Positions 44,563-58,190 of a stretch of DNA of 64,000 nucleotides are shown piece by piece. The DNA comes from Annona cherimola (Eukaryota > Streptophyta > Magnoliopsida > Magnoliales > Annonaceae), in assembly GCA_030490835.1 (NCBI GenBank), contig CM059972.1:43131452-43195451 (forward strand). Reading direction: 5' to 3'. Numbering within the stretch: position 1 is the stretch's first letter; every line of letters starts with the position of its first letter. Both the position numbers and the translations under genes were made by a program. The notes under the pieces are model-generated. The model was not told where the DNA came from and made no database searches. It saw only the letters and a program-made list of their open reading frames with translations.

Positions 44563-45789
44563 AAATGTTGCTAGTCCTCGAGAAACACATACAAACATAA
44601 TGAATGAATGAATGAATTTAGACTTTGTCAACTCAACCTGATTCCCATTATACTTCTAACAATCACATCTCTCTACTCAACAAGATCAAGAATAATCTTA
44701 ACTTGAAAATTCATCCATCTCTCAAAATAGGACATGCATTTTCATTTTTCATTCTCAAACCAAGTTACATGTGAATGACAGTATTTCTAGTTCAAAGCAA
44801 TAATTCAATTATGCTAATCTTCCTCTCAATCAAAAGAAACTGGTTAGAAAATCAATACAAAACAGGTGAACGAAGGTTTGAGCATAATTTTCTAGTCAAA
44901 GAACATGATAATAATTCACTAGATTCCATTTTGCGTAGTTGCACATTCTTTCCCCCCCCCAAACTTATTGTAAGACTCTCCTCACCATATTCCAGGATAT
45001 CTGGAGATCTGTTTTTATCTTTTGTTTGATTTTTTTTTGCTTCTCTCACCATATTTCAGGGTATTTGGGGAGAGTTTTCCTTTTAAAGCGTTATTATTGT
45101 GACTTTCCCTTATCTTTTTATGCAAACCTTGACATTTGTTGATGCCAAGTTCCGGTTACTCAGCTTAGGTCAATCACCTCCTTTTATTATTCTGATAATT
45201 TGGTAGGGATACTGAACATGCAAGTTAACCCATTTTAGATCTTATTAGAAATATTTGTGAAATATTACCATTTTTGAGACCATTAAATCCCTTAAAGCAC
45301 GTGGTTAACATTCGTTTTTACCAGTTCTTATCATTTCAGTTGAAAGATTAACATGGACTTGAATTAGAACAATGTACTATGAAATTCTCTTGATTCATTC
45401 ACATGTCATTTGCAACTTTCTTTTACATATAGTCCTTAGCATGAATTGTCAATGTTTTTATGAAATCAATTTCAAGTTAAAATTTTTTCTCAACCTTACA
45501 CATTCTCAGCCTTGAACATTTTCATCAAAATGGATTGAAACGAGATAATTTTCATTAGCAGAGGTTGACATAACATGCAATCTAATCAAAATATGAAACA
45601 CAAACACAAACTTATAGCCGAGAATTATACACCCCCCAAACTTGAGGGATGCATTGTCCTCAATGCATGAGACAAAAAGAAACCTAATAAAGAAATACAA
45701 AATGGAAATCTAAATGGAAAGGACCGGAACTCTCTTAGGTATCGGATTCGGTCGAGTCATCGTCGTTCTCGCTCGCTTCACCCTGCTAC
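44563..45789 (-). other. 3' internal region of Athila/TAT-type element
   Basis: Counterpart of 11556-12781. It holds two more polypurine-like tracts and the acidic ORF end at 45785-45735; no intact gene. Confidence 0.5.
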
Positions 45790-46169
45790 TGTTGATAATT
45801 GGAATTTGGTAACATATTTTGTGGACATTTTATACCAAATTGGTGGGTAATTAATTGAAATTAATATGAAATTTGGTTTAAAAAATGGTTTTGTAACTTT
45901 TGGGTATTAAATATTAATTTCAAGCAATGTAAACATTTTTTATAATCTTTTGGCTTGAAATTACATTTTATTTGTTGCCATGAAATTAAATGGATTTGAA
46001 ATAATAATAATCCATTAATAATTTTTACGAATTAATGATTTAAATATTTTTTTTTATGCAGGGAAAACAAATTACACTAGGTGGGTCCCACATGGAAATC
46101 AAAATATCCAAGCCATCACGTTAATCAAGCAGCCCGTTTAGCATGCCATCCACATTTGCATAGCCAAAT

Positions 46170-47139
46170 CACGTGATCTGTTATGGACCAACAAAAATTA
46201 AGCATTAGCACCGTAGCATTTTCAGCAGCATCCATATTCACGTCAGCTGCCCAATTGAGATGGACCCCACCATGCTTGCATAAATGCATAAATCAGCAAC
46301 AACACATTTGCATATTCACGTGACCAGCATGGACCATGGCATCTGAAATTCCAGCTGCCCATTTAGTGGACCCCACTAGTGGCAACATATCTAACGGCCT
46401 GAATTTTCCAACACGATAAAAAATGCTAAATCCATGCCCTACCAAAATCAGCTGCATGCATTTTCTGAGATGCCCATTTATTTTGCCCATCACGTGACCA
46501 AAATCAGCCTTCAAATGCATCCAGGCCATCCAATTCATCAACCATTACGTGATCACATTTTCCAGCAGTAGAAATTCATGAAGTGGACCCCACCAAATAT
46601 CAGCAACAGCCGTCCATCCTTCCAGATTTTAAATTCAAGACCGTTCAGCAATATTTATGATGGACCCCACCAGCTATGCATTTTCATGTGAATTTTCCAG
46701 TAGCAATGTAAGCAATGGGCATCAGCATTCAACGAGATGAGCAGCAGCAATACAACGTGATGGACAGCAGCATATGCATATCAATGGTCCCCACCATCAG
46801 CAGCATGCAGTAATCATAAAACCAGCAGCCATTCACATCACGTGAATTGAATTAAGAGCAGCAACATATGCAACGTGAATGGGCAACAGCAAATGCAACG
46901 TGAATCAGCATATGCATAGTAGCAAATGCACATATTAGATGGACCCCACCAGCAACAATTCACATAACTTGAATTGTTTTAAGGGCAGCAGCATATGCAT
47001 TATATTCAACATGAATAAAGGGGCAGTAGCAGCAATTTTTATCACGTGTCCAGCAGGTTCATCCATAAATTCACCAACCAGCATTCATTCAACGTTTTGC
47101 TGAAATTGCAGCAGCAGAATTTCCATCACAAATCACGTG
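46170..47139. promoter_or_regulatory. Cluster of six G-boxes in U3
   Basis: CACGTG at 46170, 46317, 46491, 46839, 47043 and 47134, all unchanged from copy 1. Confidence 0.6.
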
Positions 47140-47174
47140 AAATGCATTAAAGTAATGGGGCCCACTTATTCAGC

Positions 47175-47182
47175 TATAAAAG
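47175..47182 (+). promoter_or_regulatory. TATA box of isolated LTR
   Basis: TATAAAAG, the counterpart of 14167-14174. Confidence 0.6.
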
Positions 47183-47267
47183 AGCATTCAACTAGAGGAG
47201 AAGGCATGGAGGGCATCACGCAGCAAAAAAATCCCTGCAAGAATACCACTACAAAATATTTTAGCGA

Positions 47268-48827
47268 GGATTTTAGAAGAAAATTAGAGCATAATTCTGA
47301 GGAAGAAAGAGAGCGAAAGCAAGGTGGAAAGCACGGGTAAAAGACAGACCGACAAATTGCGTGGAGCAACCGACACACCATTGGAGCTTCAATACAATAA
47401 GTTTTTCTATCTTTTCCCTTTTTAATTTTAATTGTCTTGTTTAAGATGATTTGAAATTTTAATTTTATTTTGAACTTAAACATGCTTGGCTAAATCATAA
47501 ATCTGGGGTTTAGGACGTAGCATGCGTACAATGGAATGTGGTGTGGATTTTTAATTCATTTATGATGGATATTGTTGTTAATTTAATATCTTATGATTTT
47601 TATGCTTGCTTTGCACATGGGCCCGTACTTTTGCATGATTCCTTATATTAGGTGATGGAACCGAGAGGTGGAAGCCTAATATACGATAATCAAGATATTA
47701 AACCTGGAAATCTAAGACCATGAGAATAGGCATGATAACCTTGAGGAATTCCATGAACAAACCACAGATCTTAATGGATTCTAATTAACTTAATCCCATG
47801 AGAATAGGTGATTAAGAAAATTAGAATACGCCTTGTAGGTTTCGAGAGAAGGTGCAAGGATAAAATAGGGATTGTTCTCCTTTAACAAATAATATCCAAA
47901 TTAAATAATTATACCACTACCCGTTACAAAAGATGCATGAGAAATCCTAGACCCTAGGTACCCGCACTCTCATTTTTCTCTACTCATCATAATTTGCAAT
48001 TTTCTCTTCCCGTTTTATTAATTTCTTTTCCCTTTTATTTACTAAATTTGTCCGGGCAGAAAAATAAGGGTAGAATTTGAGAAAGAAAGAGAGAGAGAGC
48101 AAGGTGGAGAACACAGGAAAGCGGCGGATTGGCGAGTTGCGTGGAGCAGCTGACACACCATTGGGGCTTCAAACTAATAAGCTTTTCTATCTTTTCCCTT
48201 TTTAATTTTAATTGTCTTGTTTAAGATGGATTTGGATTTTAATTTTATTTTGAACTTAAACATGCTTGGCTAAACCCTAAATCTAGGGTTTAGGATGTAG
48301 CATGCGTACGATGTAGAGTGGTATGGGTTTTTAATGATGGATATTGTTATTAATTTAATATCTTGTGATTTTTAATGCTTGCTTTGTACATTGGCCCATA
48401 CTTTAGCATAATTCCATATATTAGGTGATGAAACCGAGAGATGGAAACCTAATATACGATAATCAAGATATTAAACTTGGAAATCTAAGACCATAACCTT
48501 GAGGAATTCCATGAACAAACCACAGAATTTAATGGATTCTAATTAACTTAATCCCATGAGAATAGGTGGTTAAGAAAATTAGGGTACGCCTTGTAGGTTT
48601 CGAGAGAAGGTACAAGGATAAATTGGGATTTGTTCTCTTTTAACAAACAATATCCAAATTAAATAATTATATCCTTACCTGTTGCAAAAGACGCATGTGA
48701 AATCCTAGACCCAAGATACTCGCACTCTCATTTTCTCTACTCGTACTAATTTGCAATTTTCTGTTCCCATTTTGTTTATTTCCTTTCCCTTTTATTTACT
48801 ATATTTTCTTCCTACTTTTCTATTTTA
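47268..48827 (+). repeat. 781-bp tandem duplication inside the isolated LTR
   Basis: Counterpart of 14260-15820; a one-base loss in a T run near 48078 shortens the spacing. Confidence 0.85.
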
Positions 48828-49083
48828 TTTACTATATTCTCTCCATATCCGACATGAAAGCATTTAAAAGCAAAGTTTATAGTCCCGAATTCCCTGTAGA
48901 TCGATAATTTATAAACTACAATCTACGACCCGTGCACTTGCGATGAGATTGCGAACAAACACCCACTTGTCTTAAGCTACTATAATATAAATCCAAATAG
49001 ATTTATATATATTGGAAAACCCTAAGGGATACATGCATTTGAAGTTGATGCATATAAATGAAATGTTATTTTCATTTATCTAG

Positions 49084-49129
49084 GCAAAGGCAAGAACAAA
49101 ATGAAAGAAAAGGATTAAGGCGATCTCAG
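49084..49129 (+). other. Candidate non-coding micro-exon in gypsy 5' LTR
   Basis: Counterpart of 16077-16122 with identical splice-like flanks. Confidence 0.4.
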
Positions 49130-49715
49130 GTAAGCAAGCGAACTTTTCAAGTTATTGATTTCTCCTTATGTGTTGAAATGATTTAAGATGTAATGTCAAT
49201 GCCTTTATGAATGTTTTACAAGTGGGCAAGTACAAGTTTTGAAATGATGGCTTTGTTGAAAAGTCACAAGTTTTGGATAAGGATGACTTTAATGAAAAGC
49301 CTCAATGTTTACTTCATGGGAAACAGACAACAGTTTTTAAGATAAATATTTTATCACAAGTGTTGCCAAAGATTGGGAATGCTTTATGCTAATGATTGAG
49401 GAATTTGCTTACAAGGAAGCAAGTTCTTCATGATGATATTTTTAAAGGATTTTATGTTTTATGCCGATGATTTTAAGAATTTGCTTTCAAAAAGCAAGTT
49501 CTATATGATGTTGTTTTCAAACAGGTTTTATAAGAAAAAGGGGATTTTACCCTTTTTCACAAAGAAATATTTGTAAATAAGTTTTAAACATAATCTGATG
49601 ATATTTTGTGATAAACAACTATGTTTATGAAAGAAAAAGAAAAAGGGATTTAACTTATGGAAAAAGATTTATTTTTATATGTCATGATATTTAAATATAA
49701 ACAGTGATTTGGACA

Positions 49716-51008
49716 TGTTGATCATATGTTTGCTTTAAGAATGATTAATTTGATTTTGATGATTAACAAATAATTGAAATATTATTAAAAAGGATCTAAT
49801 AAGTTTGTCCAAGTGTTCTCAGATATTTTGTCTCTAATTATGTGTATGAAAATAAAAATGTGAAATAATTTAAGTTTCAAGAGTTCAAGTTCATGAATTG
49901 CAAGTTCTGCAAAGTGAAGTCTCAGCCCAAGTCGACTTCACTTGCGACTTGGTGAAGTCTCAGACCCAAGTCGACTTCGTCTGCGACTTCGGAAGTGAAA
50001 TCTCAACCCAAGTCGACTTCACTTGCGACTTAGTGAAGTCCTAGACCCAAGTGGACTTCACCTGCAACTTTGAAGGCAAAATTCTGGACAGCAAGTTTTA
50101 GCAAGACGAAGTCGCATCCCAAGTCGACTTCACCTATGCGAAGTCGACTCCACTCATCCGAAGTCGACTCCACTTGCGACTTCAACTCGTAACGGTCGAA
50201 AATTCGAACGTTGGAGCTCTAGATGCGCGTGAATCTCCACTCCAACGGCTAGAACCTTTTTTCCTCTATATATACCATTGAAGAATGAACGTGGAGAGAA
50301 GAGAGAAGGAGGAAAGAAAGAGGAAAACACAAGTTGGGCTTTCATCTTCTAATATTCAAGTGTGTTGAAGTTATTTGAATAATTATTGAAGCTTCAAGTG
50401 CTACAACTTCCAAGTGTGCTTCCAAGATTATCATCTCCACACGACAAGGAGCTTCCGGAACTTATCGAATACACGTTGTAAAGTGTAATTTCTCTTTTAT
50501 CTATTTTGTTTTGTATTGTTGCCTTGAATCGGTGTTGGAGACCGAATTCAAGAAGAAGCAAAACAGGGGGTTGGTTTGAGTTTGTCTCACTAACGGGCTT
50601 TGCTTGATTGGTTGGCGTTTGTCTCACCAATAGATTGGACTTGGTTGGTTGGAGTTGGTCTCACCAACAAGTGATTGTTGTATATGCCCCCTAGAGCTAG
50701 AATCTAGAAGAGAGCGGGTGCTCTAGATTGTATTGAAAATACGATAGTGGAACCCAAGACACAACGGGTGTGTGCTTGGAAGAGTGGAGCAGGGAAGGTT
50801 TCCCGAACCACTATATATTGTTGTCTCTTGTTTGGTTTGATTGTTTACATTTTTATATTCCATTTGCACCCTCTCATTATATCTCATATCACGTTTCATC
50901 AAGGGGATTGAAATTATAAGGGGTTAAGTTTTAATTTACCAAAGAATTTTTTCAAGAACCCAATTCACCCCTCCCCTCTTGGGTTTTGCCATTAACTCGG
51001 GGCCAACA
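49716..51008 (+). repeat. Solo LTR of a Sirevirus-like copia family
   Basis: Counterpart of 16709-18001. Target duplication GGACA at 49711-49715 and 51009-51013; TATATATA box at 50267. One substitution near 50790 was noticed. Confidence 0.92.
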
Positions 51009-51552
51009 GGACATAGTCCATATGTTTTGAACTGATATTCAAAAAAGTTTTAATTTCCTTTAGACAAGGAAATATGACTAAAATGACTTGAAAAAAATTT
51101 ATACAGACATTGTTGAAATGGGATTTTAAGGATGACCAACCTAATAAGTTGATTTCATAAACTGGTTTGATTTCGGGTTGCTAAAATAGCATGCAAAAGG
51201 CTATGCAAACTCTTCTTTATGTAAAAATGGCAAATTGAATATGTCGACAGGGATTTGATTTTTAAGGTAGTTGAGAAGGCGATGATACAAATGCATAATC
51301 TTTGTGAGCAAAAGGCCCCAAAATGGAAACTAAGAAAATGCTAGAAAAATATATGGTTTATTTTTTAAAATTTAAAAGTTTTGAAGTTCTTTTATAAAGG
51401 TTTTTAAGATGTATTATTTTTCTTAAACATTTCAAATGTTTATCAAAATATTTTACTCAAAATTCTTCTAAAAGAATTTAAGGAAGGTCATCCTAAAACT
51501 AGATTTCAAATGGCAACTTGTTTAAAGTGGGTGCGCTCGCTTTACAAGTTGA

Positions 51553-51719
51553 CACGGACTGCGGACTGTGATGTGTTTTTCAAAAATAATTTTTAAAGAT
51601 ACAGACTTCGGTCTGCGATGTTTTTCGAGAATGGATGTGGACTGCGGTCTGTGATCCCCGTTTAAAAGGACACGAACTGCGGTCTGTGATACTTTAAACC
51701 ATACGGACTGCAGTCTGTG
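51553..51719 (+). repeat. Array of five short stem-loops with UNCG-type loops
   Basis: Units start at 51553, 51600, 51636, 51671 and 51702, all identical to copy 1. Confidence 0.75.
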
Positions 51720-52340
51720 ATCAGGATGTATCGTGATCCAATACAAAAAATAGACCGATTGTAGAGCACATTCGGAGATGGATTGGGGCCCACTCTACAT
51801 ATGGCTAAGTCGCTAAGGGATGACAAGAGACCAGCGGTGCCCTCCTTGAGATGGGAGCAGGATAAAGAAAATAGCCACCTGGTTAGTGTGTTGTTGAAGA
51901 TTCTCTTCCAAAAGGTAGAATGATCACTTGCTAAGTATCACTACTAAATGGAGAGAAATGCATTTGGTATATCATAAAAGCAAGAGAAAAATATTTACAG
52001 TTATTATGATATAGTAGAACTTATGTTGAATGGATGTAATTAAGTTGTTGTTTTCATAAGGACAACCATGGTTATAACATGCAGTGACATCTGATTTAGG
52101 AGAATGTTGTAATATTTTTGAATAACATGCTGGTGTGTTGAATGGTTGGAAATGACTTAGTTATTACCTGAGGTATAATTAAGAGGAAATAAACTCCTAT
52201 GAAAATATATTTTGCTAGATAATTATTTATTAAAAACCCGCCGTGTGACAGGGCAAAAATTCTGATCACGTTTACCAGTCGATACTGATCCCTAGGTAAG
52301 GCTTAGGATGTGACGCTCGGGTTGGGGGTGCCATAGAGCT

Positions 52341-52352
52341 TGGTATCAGAGC
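52341..52352 (+). promoter_or_regulatory. Primer binding site, initiator Met tRNA
   Basis: TGGTATCAGAGC five bases after the LTR end, the counterpart of 19334-19345. Confidence 0.88.
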
Positions 52353-52522
52353 ATGAACGGGTAAATAGGCGTGGAAATGTCTAAGTCTAATGATAAAACA
52401 TGATATATATGACTCTATGAGAATTTTATAGGTCATTATCATGATATATGATGATGTGTTGCAAAATGATTTGCAAGGTATTATTTTTAGTATATAACTA
52501 ATGCGGTTATATATTTGAATAG

Positions 52523-53297
52523 ATGACCGATAAGGGAAAACGAGTGATGAGTGCAGAAGAGTTAAAGAAGGAGATGGAAGAAGAAAAGAAACAAAAAATT
52601 GAAGAGAGTGTTAATAGGTGGCTAGAGTCACAACGTGATGCAGACCCTTATTCATCAGCACTTCCAAGTTTTTCTTCTAGACAGCATCCACCTCATCTGA
52701 AAGATAGATCCAGCAAAGGCCAATATTGTGGAGTCTAGCAGTAGGGCTCCTAGAGCTGAGGGTATACCAGCTTATCATCCTGAATCTTTAGGAACCCTTC
52801 GTACGCCCACAGATTTTATATCTCCTCAGGAACTGCAGTGGTTTTGGAACAGTACTTCAGCACCTATACCTCCTACTTCGGGACTTTGGTATAAATTTGA
52901 AGGTGGATATCTCCAATTCCGATATGGAAAGACCTGGGAGAGTATTCGACAGAGAGAAAAAGGCATTGTTCCTTTTATAGAGGAGGGTCGTGCCCGAGGA
53001 TTTATAGAGCCACCTGAATCTACTCCTCATCCTGGTGAAGTTATGATCCACATGGATAGAAACACGGGTAAATTCTTTTCAATGGTAGCACCATTATGAT
53101 ATCTTGAACCAATGGTAGATGAAGAAGAAAATGGTGATGAAAGTGGAAGCAGCAGTGATAGTGGCGATAATAATAATAATGGTGGAGAGAACAATCATGC
53201 TTGGTCCGATACTAGCTCTATCACAGAGGAACCTACCGAGGTGTCGCCTAGGCATAAGCGTCATCATTACTTTAGTAGAAGAGTGGGTAGGCGCTGA
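52523..53297 (+). pseudogene. Unrecognised pre-gag ORF of gypsy element
   Basis: Counterpart of 19516-20290 with the same frameshift and in-frame TGA. Two codons differ from copy 1: Ile for Met near 52966 and Val for Ala near 53285. Confidence 0.5.
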
Positions 53298-53637
53298 GTT
53301 TTCTTTGTTCTTATGAACTTTAATATGTATAATTATGAAATCATGAGACTTTGCTATGAGGTGTTGTACATATATATAGGTGTGATGTATGTAATATATG
53401 AGTGTGATGTTGTAATATAATGTGCGATGTTAGGAACTGAGGATTATGGAATATATGATAATATATGTTTTTTAATGTGAATAATATGAAATATTGTGAA
53501 TATGGATGGATACGAATGTTTGTGATGATGAATGTGTAAATTAATTTTAATTTTGTGATTGATAATGTATATATGATGATCTAACCTTAATTATAAATGA
53601 AAGATTGTGTGCTTTTATATATATTCAGAAAAGCATT
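53298..53637 (+). other. AT-rich spacer between pre-gag ORF and gag
   Basis: Counterpart of 20291-20630; no gene, ends in an acceptor-like TATATATTCAG before the gag start. Confidence 0.4.
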
Positions 53638-55374
53638 ATGGTAGAAACAAGATCAGGAAGGAGAACAAATAAAGGAAAGGAAGTTGCTCAAGAAGTCCCC
53701 AGCCAACATGAGGTTGGAGAAACTAGTAGACCAAAAAGGGTGGAACCTGAATCCAATAGTGAAAGTTCAAGAACGCAACAAAGATGAGAAAATGTAAGTC
53801 CAGAACAAAATATAGGAGAAGGATATGAGTCAAGACAGGCTCGACTCATAGAAGAAAGGGTAGCGGCAACAGTCAAAGAGGCAATGCAGCAGGCTACTCG
53901 TGATTGGGCAGCACAGAAAACAAATATTATTCAGGGTTTGTGGGAAAGAACACAGCAGGCCCAGTTAGGCAATACCGAAAGAGATAGAGTCATTCCGACG
54001 GCTGGCCCGACTGACAAAAGCACCCACAGAAGATGAAAATCAACTAATGGAAGTTGATAGAAAGGCGATTAATGCATTCTTGGCTCAACGACCCCTAAAA
54101 TTTGCAGGAGAACTCGATCCGGTACAGGCTGAACAATGGATAGCAGAGATTAAGAAATTATTTAGAATCTCTCCATGTAATGATCGCCAGAAGGTATTAT
54201 GTGCCACACATTTATTGATTAAGGATGCTCATGAATGGTGCAAAACGATGTTGGTCACGATGCCACAACCAGAAAAGGTATCTTGGCCAACATTTGTTGA
54301 GGAGTTTAATAAGGAATATCTCCTCGTTGGTTTACAAAGTCAGAAAGTGATAGAATTTGAAAGGCTTTATCAAGGAAGAATGTCTGTTACCGAATACGCT
54401 ACTAAGTTTAATGCCTTAGTTTGATATGTGCCTTGGATTGCTAATGAGCCAAGCAATAAGGCACAAAGGTTCCAGCAAGGACTAAGTCGTATCTCAGAGA
54501 AAGCCTCACTCCCTTGTTAATTAAGGATTATGCTTCGTGTCTAGAAAGGGCAAGAGCATTAGAAATTGAGGTGTTAAGAACACAGGAATTAAGATTTGGG
54601 CAAAAAATGTTTGGTTTTGGAACAAAGGAAACTGAATCAGGTAAAGAAAGGGGTAAGAAAGGAAATGTGAAGAGAAGAAAAGAAGCTCCAAAGAAGAAAC
54701 TCCCGCCTTTCTGTAGAAAATGTCAAAGGCGACATTTAGGCGAATGCCTAAAAGGATCAAATCAGTGTTATAAATGCGGGCAAGCAGGCCATATAGCCAA
54801 GGAATGCATAAATGGTGAAGTAAAGTTCATTAAATGTTATATTTGTGACCAAACTGGACATATCGCTCAAAATTGTCCGAATAAAGCACAAACATCACAA
54901 GGTCGAGGAAGACCCGCACAGCTCAGGATACCAGGAACAACGAATAGGCAGGGAACTACCGCGAATCCGGTACATGTGTATGCTTTGACTCGGACCGAGT
55001 CTCAAGAACAAGAAGAGAAGGTGGTCACAGGTATGGTTTATATTTTAGGAAATTCGGCAGTTGCTTTGTTTGATTTTGGTGCTAGTCACTCATTCATAGC
55101 ATGCCAATTTGTGACCACTCTTGCACTACCTGTAGAAGAAACCAATGAGATAATTCATGTAGAATCCCTTGTATATCGGTTAGCCAGTGTTAGTCAAGTA
55201 TGCAAAGCCTGCCCAATTAGGATAGAATCTTTGATTTTAGAAGCCAATTTGATCCTATTACCTATGACAAAATTTGATGTGATATTGGGTATGGATTGGT
55301 TGAGTCAATGGGGAGCTACAATTGATTGTAAAAATAAGAAGGTTCAGTTAGAAAAACCCCAGAAAAAGAGATAG
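53638..55374 (+). pseudogene. Gypsy gag-protease pseudogene
   Basis: Counterpart of 20631-22367: the same stops and frameshifts, two CCHC knuckles and the DFG protease site. Val for Ala near 53742 and Lys for Arg near 54191 are the differences noticed. Confidence 0.88.
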
Positions 55375-55424
55375 CCATTGGGAAGCTAAGACCACTTGAA
55401 AATGTTACTATATTAATATCATGC

Positions 55425-57239
55425 ATGAAAGCGGTCAAATTGATACTCCAAAGGTGCCAAGCTTATCTGGTATCAGTTAATGTGGAGAAGGGCATGGAGA
55501 TAGAAATAAAACAAATTCCGGTGGTTAAAGAATTTCCTGATGTATTTCCAAAGGAATTGACCATGTTACCTCCGCAAAGAGAAATGAATATGACTATAGA
55601 TATTATACCAGGTACAGCTCCGATATCAAAGGCTCCATACAGAATGGCACCGGCTGAGATGAATGAGCTGAGAACTCAAATACAGGAGCTGTTAGATAAA
55701 GGTTTTATTAGACCCAGTGTATCACCCTGGGGAGCTCCGGTATTATTTGTGAGAAAGAAAGATGGAAGTTTGAGATTGTACATTGATTACCGGGAATTAA
55801 ATAAGGTCACAGTGAAAAATAAATACTCATTGCCCAGAATTGATGATTTGTTTGATCAATTACAAGGAGCTACCACTTTCTCTAAGATTGATTTACAGTC
55901 AGGGTATCATCAGTTAAGAATATGTCCGACCGATGTTCACAAAACAACTTTTTGAACTAGGTATGGACATTATGAATTTTTAATGATGCCTTTTGGGCTC
56001 ACTAATGCCCTTGCTGTATTTATGGATATAATGAATAAGGTATTTCGGGACTATCTTGATCAATTTGTGGTGGTATTTATCGATGATGTCCTGATTTACT
56101 CAAAGGCAGAAAAAGAACATGAATTTCATTTGCGAAAGGTATTAGAAAGATTGAGAAGAGAGAAATTGTATGCTAAGCTAAAGAAATGTGAATTTTGGTT
56201 GAAACAAGTAGGATTTCTGGCGCACATAATAACAGAACAAGGGATTCAAGTTGATCCTCAAAAGATTGAGGCAATTTTGAAATGGCAAAGGCCGACGACC
56301 ATTACAGAAATTCAAAGTTTTCTTGGCTTAGCAGGATATTACAGAAGATTTGTTGAAAGATTTTCTCAATTATCGGCTCCATTAACAAAATTGACTCGCA
56401 AAGGAGTCAGGTATGTATGGTCTGAGGAATGTGAGCGCAGTTTCCAGGAATTAAAGCAGCGGTTAGTGGAAGCACCTATTTTAACCCTACCTGAAGGCAA
56501 TGAGGGTTTTGTGGTGTATAGTGATGCTTCAAGAAAAGGTTTGGGTTGTGTATTAATACAGAGATGTAAGGTGATAGCTTATGCGTCACGACAGTTGAAG
56601 CCCAATGAGGTAAGCTACCCCACTCATGATTTGGAATTAGCGGCAGTGGTGTTTGCCTTAAAAATATGGAGACATTACCTATATGGTACTAGGTGTGAAA
56701 TTTATACAGATCATAAGAGCCTTAAATATATTTTCACACAAAAGGAGTTGAACATGAGGCAAAGAAGATGGCTCGAGTTATTGAAAGATTATGATTTGGA
56801 GATACTATATCATCCAGGTAAGGAAAATGTAGTAGTCGATGCATTGAGCAGAAATGTCAGCATAGCGCATCTTATCACAAAACAGGAAGGATTACTTCAG
56901 GAAATAAGACAGTTAGAATTGATTTTATATCCCCCTGGAGTTCAAGTAAGGTTATCACAAATGTACATACAGTCATCGTTATTTGATCAAATTAAAACTG
57001 CGCAGCAACAAGATGCAGATCTACATGCCCATGTGGAAAGAATGAAGAGAAAAGGATTAACAGAATTTTCTGTGGATGAGCAAGGTATGTGTCGATACAA
57101 AGGTCGTCTATGCGTACCTAATACAACTGAGTTGAAGGAGAAAATTCTTAAAGAAGCACATTTTTTACCTTTTCCATTCATCCAGGAGGCACTAAGATGT
57201 ATCAGGATCTCAATAAAGCATATTGGTGGAATAATATGA
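55425..57239 (+). pseudogene. Gypsy reverse transcriptase-RNase H pseudogene
   Basis: Counterpart of 22418-24232, with a TGA at 55953-55955, FIDD at 56076-56087 and the RNase H acidic residues kept. Its translation is the same as in copy 1. Confidence 0.92.
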
Positions 57240-58048
57240 AAAGAGAGATTGCTGAATATGTAGCTAAGTGCCTAACTTGCCAAAGAGTGAAAGCTGATCA
57301 TCAAAAGATATCTGAAAAATTACAATCCCTAGAAGTTCCTGAGTGGAAATGGGATGATATTACTATGGATTTCATTGAAGGACTGCCTAAGACTCGAATT
57401 GGGAATGATTCTATATGGGTAATTGTTGATCGATTGTCTAAAGTTGCTCATTTTATACTCATAAAGAGAACACACACAGCAGAGAGATTAGCCAAAGTCT
57501 ACTATAAGGAAATAGTACGACTACATGGAGTGCCTAAATCAATAGTTTCCGATCGGGGCACAACATTCACATCTCGATTCTGGAAAAGTTTGTACGAAAC
57601 CCTAGGCACTCAACTCAAGTTCAGTACCGCTTTTCATCCCCAGACAGATGGACAGACAGAGCGAGTCAATCAGATCATCGAGGATAAGCTTCGTATGTGT
57701 ACTTTGGAATATGGTGGTTCATGGGATGAATATGTATCTATAGCGAAGTTTGCATATAATAATAGTTATCAGGCTAGTATTCAAATGGCTCCATTCGAGG
57801 TGTTATATGGACGTCGATGTCGAACGCCGTTGAACTAGGATGAAGTTGGAGAAAAGAAGCTAGCCCCAGATTTGTCTCAGAAGATGGCAGAGAAAGTACA
57901 AGTTATTCGCCAGTGTATACTCACAGCCCAGAGTCGGCAAAAAAGTTACACAGATTGTAGCAGAAAAGATTTAAATATTTAAGTCGGCGAACATGTGTTC
58001 ATAAAAGTCATGCCATTCAAAGGAGTTACGAGATTTGGAAAAAGGGGT
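57187..58048 (+). pseudogene. Gypsy integrase pseudogene, interrupted by copia insertion
   Basis: Counterpart of 24180-25041; the DDE residues are present, a TAG is at 57836-57838, and it is cut by the copia LTR at 58049. Confidence 0.9.
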
Positions 58049-58190
58049 TGTTGGAAACAATGTTCAAAACAAAAAAAAATTGACCAAAGCATGAGTTTTG
58101 ATGATTAACAAAGTTAAATTTGAGTATAAAGTGAATACTAATGATTTTGTTGAATATTTTAAGGAATGAAATAGCCAAGTCGATTTCCAA

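Larger units (their letters stand above)
42919..45789 (-). mobile_element. Athila/TAT-type gypsy element, 3' end only
   Basis: Counterpart of 9913-12781: 3' LTR, polypurine tract, 3' untranslated region and the acidic end of an ORF. Two one-base insertions relative to copy 1 (near 43859 and 45318) and two substitutions (near 44465 and 45151) were noticed. Confidence 0.65.
45790..48957 (+). repeat. Isolated LTR of unassigned family (3.2 kb)
   Basis: Counterpart of 12782-15950 with the same TGTT...AACA termini, G-box cluster, TATA box and 781-bp internal duplication. It is one base shorter near 48078. GCTAC lies at 45785-45789 and again at 48976-48980. Confidence 0.6.
48976..52335 (+). repeat. 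5' LTR of gypsy element, 5'-truncated and mosaic
   Basis: Counterpart of 15969-19328, again split by a solo LTR (49716-51008) and followed by the primer site. The abrupt left edge is the same. Confidence 0.7.
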
